Of a stretch of 10,364 nucleotides of DNA, positions 7,208-10,364 are shown in pieces (position 1 is the stretch's first letter; each line of letters starts with the position of its first letter). Location: the NCBI GenBank assembly GCA_021804525.1, contig JAJZHJ010000019.1, positions 1 through 10,364 on the forward strand. Reading direction: 5' to 3'. This DNA is from Bacteroidota bacterium. Its GTDB lineage: Bacteria > Bacteroidota > Bacteroidia > Bacteroidales > Paludibacteraceae. The notes beneath the pieces were generated by a model that was given only the letters and a program-made list of their open reading frames with translations, was not told the origin of the DNA and did no database searches. Made by a program: the position numbers and the translations under genes.

Positions 7208-8338
7208 ATGAGAAAAATACTTTCATTCATCACCATTTTCGGGTTATTAACCCTGGCTTCGTGTAATAAAGACGAGCTTAAGGTTGAAGTTTCTGCAAAC
7301 CCCACAGCACCAGGTTTTGTTTCTCCTACTAGTGGATATAACATAGTAGTAAATCCAACTGACACTTTACAAAAATTTCAATTTAAGTGGAATCCAGCCG
7401 ATTATAGCGCTCCTAGTGTTCCTGTCACTTATACTTTACAAGTTGATTCTGCAGGCAGAAACTTTTCTAAAGCGTTCACAATAGCAACGGTAAGTTCTGT
7501 GGATACGTTTTCAATAGCACTTGGGGATTTAAACAATGACCTGTATAACAATTTAGTTTTATCGAAGACTGACTCTACCGATCAAGTCTCATTGGAAGTA
7601 AGAGTGATTGCTACGTTGGGAATTTATAATAAAGATTCTGTGATTTCAAATTCAGTCCCATTCACTGTAACGACTTGGAAAAAAATACCAAAAACACCGA
7701 TTATCCCTCCATTTGCTTATCTGTATATTGCCGGCGATTTTCAGGGATGGAATATAAACAGCCCTGCTTCGGTTGCATCCGTAACTTCTAATCACATCTA
7801 TGAAGGGTATGTATATTCCCTTGCCGGCGGTGGTGGTGGTTATAAACTTTATTCACAAATTGGCAATTGGGGTTCAACTAGTTATGGTGACAGTGGCACA
7901 GGAATGACAGATTCTTTAATTGTGGCGAATTATGCTGGTAACAATTTTCAATTCCCTAGTGCAGGTTACTTTGAATTGTATTTTAATTTAAATACAATGA
8001 GATGGTCAGAAACGCTAACAACTTGGTCGATCATAGGCGATGCAACTCCTGGCGGCTGGAATACGGACACCCCAATGACTTATAATGCAACTACTCAAGT
8101 TTGGACTGTGACAGCTAACATGGTAAAAGCTGGATCTTATAAGTTTAGAGCAAACAATGCTTGGGTAATTGATTTTGGAATTGATAGTAACGGTCATTTA
8201 GCTTATTCGGATAATCCACTTTTTGGTGGAAATAATCCAAGCATTAATAATCTTACCGTTCCTTCAGATGGCAATTACACTATTACACTAGATTTGCATA
8301 ATGCAGGTGCATATACTTACAGCATTGTTAAGAATTAA
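7208..8338 (+). CDS. SusE-like outer-membrane starch-binding lipoprotein
   Basis: The 376-residue protein is close in size to SusE. The signal peptide ends in lipobox LASC (Cys19), followed by NKDEL; the K-D-E directly after the cysteine matches the K-(D/E)2 surface-export signal known from Bacteroidetes lipoproteins. An N-terminal Ig-like SusE domain (about 22-158) contains PTSGYNIVVNP and FQFKWNPADY. Two SusE/SusF-type carbohydrate-binding modules follow: one at about 168-268 (YIAGDFQGWN, then NWGSTSYGD), and one at about 272-375, whose GDATPGGWN and AGSYKFRANNAWVIDFG are highly typical of starch-binding SusE/F modules. A run of five glycines (207-211) forms a loop in the first module. It would bind and retain alpha-glucan at the surface. 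It starts 20 bases after the SusD-like gene and is followed by a long hairpin. Confidence 0.9.
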   Translation: MRKILSFITIFGLLTLASCNKDELKVEVSANPTAPGFVSPTSGYNIVVNPTDTLQKFQFKWNPADYSAPSVPVTYTLQVDSAGRNFSKAFTIATVSSVDTFSIALGDLNNDLYNNLVLSKTDSTDQVSLEVRVIATLGIYNKDSVISNSVPFTVTTWKKIPKTPIIPPFAYLYIAGDFQGWNINSPASVASVTSNHIYEGYVYSLAGGGGGYKLYSQIGNWGSTSYGDSGTGMTDSLIVANYAGNNFQFPSAGYFELYFNLNTMRWSETLTTWSIIGDATPGGWNTDTPMTYNATTQVWTVTANMVKAGSYKFRANNAWVIDFGIDSNGHLAYSDNPLFGGNNPSINNLTVPSDGNYTITLDLHNAGAYTYSIVKN

Positions 8339-8368
8339 ATATTCAAATTGATACTTGTTACCTGTTAT

Positions 8369-8436
8369 AACGTTTAGGTGTCTATAAAAGATGCTATTCA
8401 AGTTCCATTCATTTTATAGATTACCTAAACGTTTTT
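8369..8436 (+). terminator. Long hairpin with short T-run after the SusE-like gene
   Basis: AACGTTTAGGT (8369-8379) pairs exactly with ACCTAAACGTT (8423-8433), and CTATAAAA (8382-8389) pairs exactly with TTTTATAG (8412-8419). A one-base bulge separates them, and the loop is 22 bases. The run of five T ends at 8436. It sits 30 bases after the SusE-like stop codon. It looks like an intrinsic, possibly partial, terminator that would lower GH13 gene expression relative to the transport genes; an mRNA-stabilising 3' hairpin is the alternative. Confidence 0.7.
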
Positions 8437-8484
8437 CTTCCTCAAAGGTGTTATTAATTCTATTGTACATTGTTCGAATTAAAA

Positions 8485-8513
8485 CTTGCTAAACAACTCT
8501 TCGGTGATTTTTG
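8485..8513 (+). promoter_or_regulatory. Weak promoter candidate for the GH13 gene
   Basis: GATTTTTG (8506-8513) matches TAnnTTTG at all but the first base, with CTTG (8485-8488) 17 bases upstream, slightly short of the usual 19-21. If used, transcription would begin about 18 bases before the start codon. This is the best candidate in the 8437-8537 stretch, but read-through past the hairpin is an equal possibility. Confidence 0.2.
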
Positions 8514-8537
8514 TGAAATATTTTAAACTGAAAATAG

Positions 8538-9905
8538 ATGAATCGAATTATTATTGTCGTAACATTATTGTTATTAGTAAGTTGTAGTAAAAACAGTATA
8601 GTTTCTTCCCCTATCGTTGCTAACAACACAGATACAGTTCAACAATATGGCACGCCATTTACCGGCGTACCGGATAGCCGTGACGCTGTGATTTATCAGG
8701 TCAACACGCGATGTTTTAGTGCAACCCGTAATTTTCAGGGAGTTATTAATCGATTAGACAGTATAAAAGCGTTAGGTGTAAATGTTATTTATTTGATGCC
8801 CATTTATCCTGTAGGCACATTAAAAGCCTTTGACTCTCCCTATTGTATAAAGGATAATGAAGCCGTTGGTTCTGAGTTTGGTACACTTGCCGATCTTAGA
8901 AATCTTGTTGCCGGCGCTCATAGTAGGGGAATGACAGTAATTCTTGATTGGATTACGGATGGTACTTCATGGGATTGTCCCTGGATCAATAATAAATCAT
9001 GGTATGTGCAAGATGCAAATGGCAATATCCAAAGTCCCAATGGTTATACGGATATAGCTGAATTAAACTATCAAAATCAAACTATGCGGCTTGCTATGAT
9101 AAAAGCTATGAAGTATTGGGTTTTGACGGCAAATATCGATGGTTTTCGATGCGATTATGCAGATTTTGCTCCTGCCGATTTTTGGGTGCAGGCCAATGAT
9201 ACTTTAAAGGCTATTTCACCTACCCATAAATATTTGATGCTTGCCGAAGGAACGCGTGCTGCAAACTATGCTTCGGGATTTGATTATAATTTTGGCTTTA
9301 ATTTTTATGGTACCTTGAAATCTATTTATAGCAATGATCAATCAGTAAACTTAATTGATGCCCTAAATACCTCGGATTATATTGGTGCGACAACAGATCA
9401 GAATCAGATTGTCAGGTATCTGACTAACCATGATGTCAACAGTTCGGATGGTACTCCCATAACTCTTTTTGGTGGAATAAACGGTTCAATGGCTGCATTT
9501 ATCGTTGTAGCTTATATGAAAGGGGTACCTTTTATCTATAATGGTCAGGAGGTGGCTACTTCGGTGCCAATGACTTTTCCCTTTACTTCAACAACCATTA
9601 ACTGGACAATAAATCCTGGCGTTACAGCAGTTTACAAGAAAGTCATTGCATTTAGAAATAGCAGCGCTGCCATACGACGAGGAACGCTAACCTCTTATAG
9701 CAGTTATGATGTTTGCGCTTTTACCAAAACGCTAAGTCCTGACACGGTTTTTGTGATAGATAATCTTAGAAACGCCACCATTAATTATACCATTCCTACA
9801 GCTTTAGCAAATTCTACGTGGAGTGATGTGTTTACAGGAAATTCTGTGACATTATCAACACAGGTTACGCTGCAACCCTATTCCTATATGGTGTTAGAAA
9901 AATAA
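8538..9905 (+). CDS. GH13 alpha-amylase-family glycoside hydrolase, lipoprotein
   Basis: The 455-residue enzyme has a lipoprotein signal with lipobox LVSC (Cys16), a (beta/alpha)8 barrel (about 48-375) and a short C-terminal beta domain (about 380-455). Motifs include DAVIYQVNTRCFS (49-61), the partial substrate-loop motif IKDNEAVGSEFGT (104-116), region II GFRCDYADF (nucleophile D206, with R204), region III MLAEG (acid/base E237), and region IV TNHD (H298 and transition-state stabiliser D299). It is expected to cleave alpha-1,4-glucosidic bonds in starch-like glucans, the SusG role. Region I is abnormal: DWITDGTSW (137-145) has D141-G142 where the family has Asn-His. The residues after Cys16 (SKNSIVSS) lack the acidic export signal seen in the SusE-like protein, so surface exposure is uncertain and periplasmic-facing anchoring is possible. 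It is shorter than classical SusG (about 690 residues) and shows no separate binding module. Hydrolase versus transglycosylase activity cannot be decided here. Confidence 0.92.
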   Translation: MNRIIIVVTLLLLVSCSKNSIVSSPIVANNTDTVQQYGTPFTGVPDSRDAVIYQVNTRCFSATRNFQGVINRLDSIKALGVNVIYLMPIYPVGTLKAFDSPYCIKDNEAVGSEFGTLADLRNLVAGAHSRGMTVILDWITDGTSWDCPWINNKSWYVQDANGNIQSPNGYTDIAELNYQNQTMRLAMIKAMKYWVLTANIDGFRCDYADFAPADFWVQANDTLKAISPTHKYLMLAEGTRAANYASGFDYNFGFNFYGTLKSIYSNDQSVNLIDALNTSDYIGATTDQNQIVRYLTNHDVNSSDGTPITLFGGINGSMAAFIVVAYMKGVPFIYNGQEVATSVPMTFPFTSTTINWTINPGVTAVYKKVIAFRNSSAAIRRGTLTSYSSYDVCAFTKTLSPDTVFVIDNLRNATINYTIPTALANSTWSDVFTGNSVTLSTQVTLQPYSYMVLEK

Positions 9906-9956
9906 AATGAACCAATAGATACAAATAATAAAAAAACAAGAGCCAATTATGGCAAG

Positions 9957-10000
9957 TTTAAAATCGAAATTATTCATTTTTAAATAACTCTGATTTTAAA
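9957..10000 (+). repeat. AT-rich inverted repeat downstream of the GH13 gene
   Basis: TTTAAAATC (9957-9965) and GATTTTAAA (9992-10000) are exact reverse complements. Inside them TTATT (9970-9974) pairs with AATAA (9983-9987) across a mostly mismatched internal loop. No T-run follows, so it is a poor intrinsic terminator, but it may form the 3' end of the GH13 transcript. Confidence 0.3.
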
Positions 10001-10138
10001 GAATAAATAGAATTCCATGTTGCTTTATTTTTATGTTAGTTGGCGTTTAGTAAATCATAGAGATTTCATAACAGTTTCAATGTAATCAATCAGCAATATA
10101 ACACCGACAAAAATATTTTCTCGTGCATTAATAAAAGA

Positions 10139-10172
10139 AAAGGATGCTGCTCCGTGAGGCGCGGCATTCTTT
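10139..10172 (-). terminator. Hairpin, probable terminator for a convergent minus-strand transcript
   Basis: AAAGGATGCTGC (10139-10150) pairs with GCGGCATTCTTT (10161-10172) over 12 bp including two G-U pairs, with a 10-base loop. Read on the minus strand, the stem is followed by a T-rich tract (the complement of bases 10129-10141). On the + strand only three T lie at the end of the stem, followed by GTATATAAC. It therefore suits minus-strand termination better but could stop both directions. Confidence 0.45.
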
Positions 10173-10278
10173 GTATATAACAAGAATGAAATAATGTCAT
10201 ATCCATGCTCCTTTACCCCTCAAATTCATTCCTCAAAAACGGTTAAATCAAAATCTGGCACAACAAAAAAAATTTGTA

Positions 10279-10310
10279 TTATTAAATGGCTTCTCATTCT
10301 TCTTTAATAA
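10279..10310 (-). terminator. A/T-only inverted repeat with T-run on the minus strand
   Basis: TTATTAAA (10279-10286) and TTTAATAA (10303-10310) are exact reverse complements with a 16-base loop. On the minus strand a run of eight T follows shortly after, which is the A-run at 10265-10272. The stem has no G-C pairs, so the terminator call is weak. The stop codon of the possible minus-strand reading frame lies in the loop. Confidence 0.25.
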
Positions 10311-10364
10311 GCCAAAAATCAGCATCAATCATTTTTGACAGTTTCATACATGAATGATCTGTTT
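10294..10364 (-). CDS. Possible C-terminal tail of a minus-strand gene entering from the right (partial)
   Basis: Reading leftwards from the window edge, one minus-strand frame stays open for 22 codons (TDHSCMKLSKMIDADFWLIK ending EE) and stops at TGA (10296-10294). The other two minus-strand frames have early stops. Two hairpins with minus-strand T-tracts lie just beyond the stop. No family is recognisable, and so short an open stretch could be chance; the call rests mainly on the terminator-like structures. Confidence 0.22.
   Translation of the reverse strand, partial: TDHSCMKLSKMIDADFWLIKEE

Larger units (their letters stand above)
9906..10364. other. Right-hand intergenic region without a convincing complete gene
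   Basis: These 459 bases are AT-rich with stops in all frames. The longest forward frames noticed are 12 and 22 codons (from ATGs at about 9949 and 10017). The region contains an AT-rich inverted repeat (9957-10000), a G/C-containing hairpin (10139-10172) and an A/T-only inverted repeat (10279-10310). Bases 10294-10364 may be the tail of a minus-strand gene. I see no tRNA, insertion-sequence end or CRISPR repeat. Confidence 0.6.

Noticed and set aside
7833..7852. GGT tandem run encoding five glycines in the SusE-like protein, as a possible phase-variable repeat.
   Set aside because: A three-base unit repeated about four times in frame would not cause frameshifts and is too short to be strongly unstable.
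10091..10212. Minus-strand frame of 36-38 codons with an AAAGGAG sequence near its start.
   Set aside because: It runs straight through the 12-bp hairpin at 10139-10172, has no recognisable features and is short enough to be chance.

Overview
The window is AT-rich DNA from a member of the Bacteroidota (Bacteroidetes). Four things show this: a SusC/SusD-type outer-membrane pair, a Bacteroidetes-style ECF sigma / FecR anti-sigma pair, promoter-like TAnnTTTG boxes in place of a classical -10, and A/T-rich start regions mostly without Shine-Dalgarno sequences. I cannot name the genus from sequence alone.

Layout, all genes on the + strand. Bases 1-282 are a leader region with a good promoter candidate (100-130) and two inverted repeats. 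A two-gene regulatory operon follows: an ECF sigma factor (283-858) and a FecR-like transmembrane anti-sigma factor (912-1952), closed by a very strong intrinsic terminator (1965-2017). A 334-base gap carries a second promoter candidate (2117-2149) and the susC leader. Next comes a tight operon with 20-base gaps: an STN-domain SusC-like TonB-dependent transporter (2287-5544), a SusD-like surface glycan-binding lipoprotein (5565-7187) and a SusE-like lipoprotein with two starch-binding-type modules (7208-8338). A long hairpin (8369-8433) separates these from a GH13 alpha-amylase-family lipoprotein (8538-9905). The last 459 bases hold no convincing complete gene. They contain hairpins that would work best as terminators for a minus-strand gene entering from the right, of which only a possible C-terminal tail is inside the window.

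The whole is a compact polysaccharide utilization locus, most likely for starch, glycogen or maltodextrin-like alpha-glucans. The likely scheme is that SusE and SusD capture glucan at the surface, the GH13 enzyme cleaves alpha-glucosidic bonds, and the SusC barrel imports oligosaccharides using TonB energy. The SusC STN domain would report substrate to the periplasmic part of FecR, releasing the sigma factor to raise transcription of the locus. The starch-system gene set (SusC-D-E-amylase) is therefore wired to a FecI/FecR-type trans-envelope switch, not to a SusR-type regulator as in the classical Bacteroides thetaiotaomicron Sus locus.

The most unusual single feature is in the GH13 enzyme. 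All three catalytic carboxylates are present, but conserved region I has Asp-Gly where the family has Asn-His. No wholly new system is evident; the genes belong to recognisable families.
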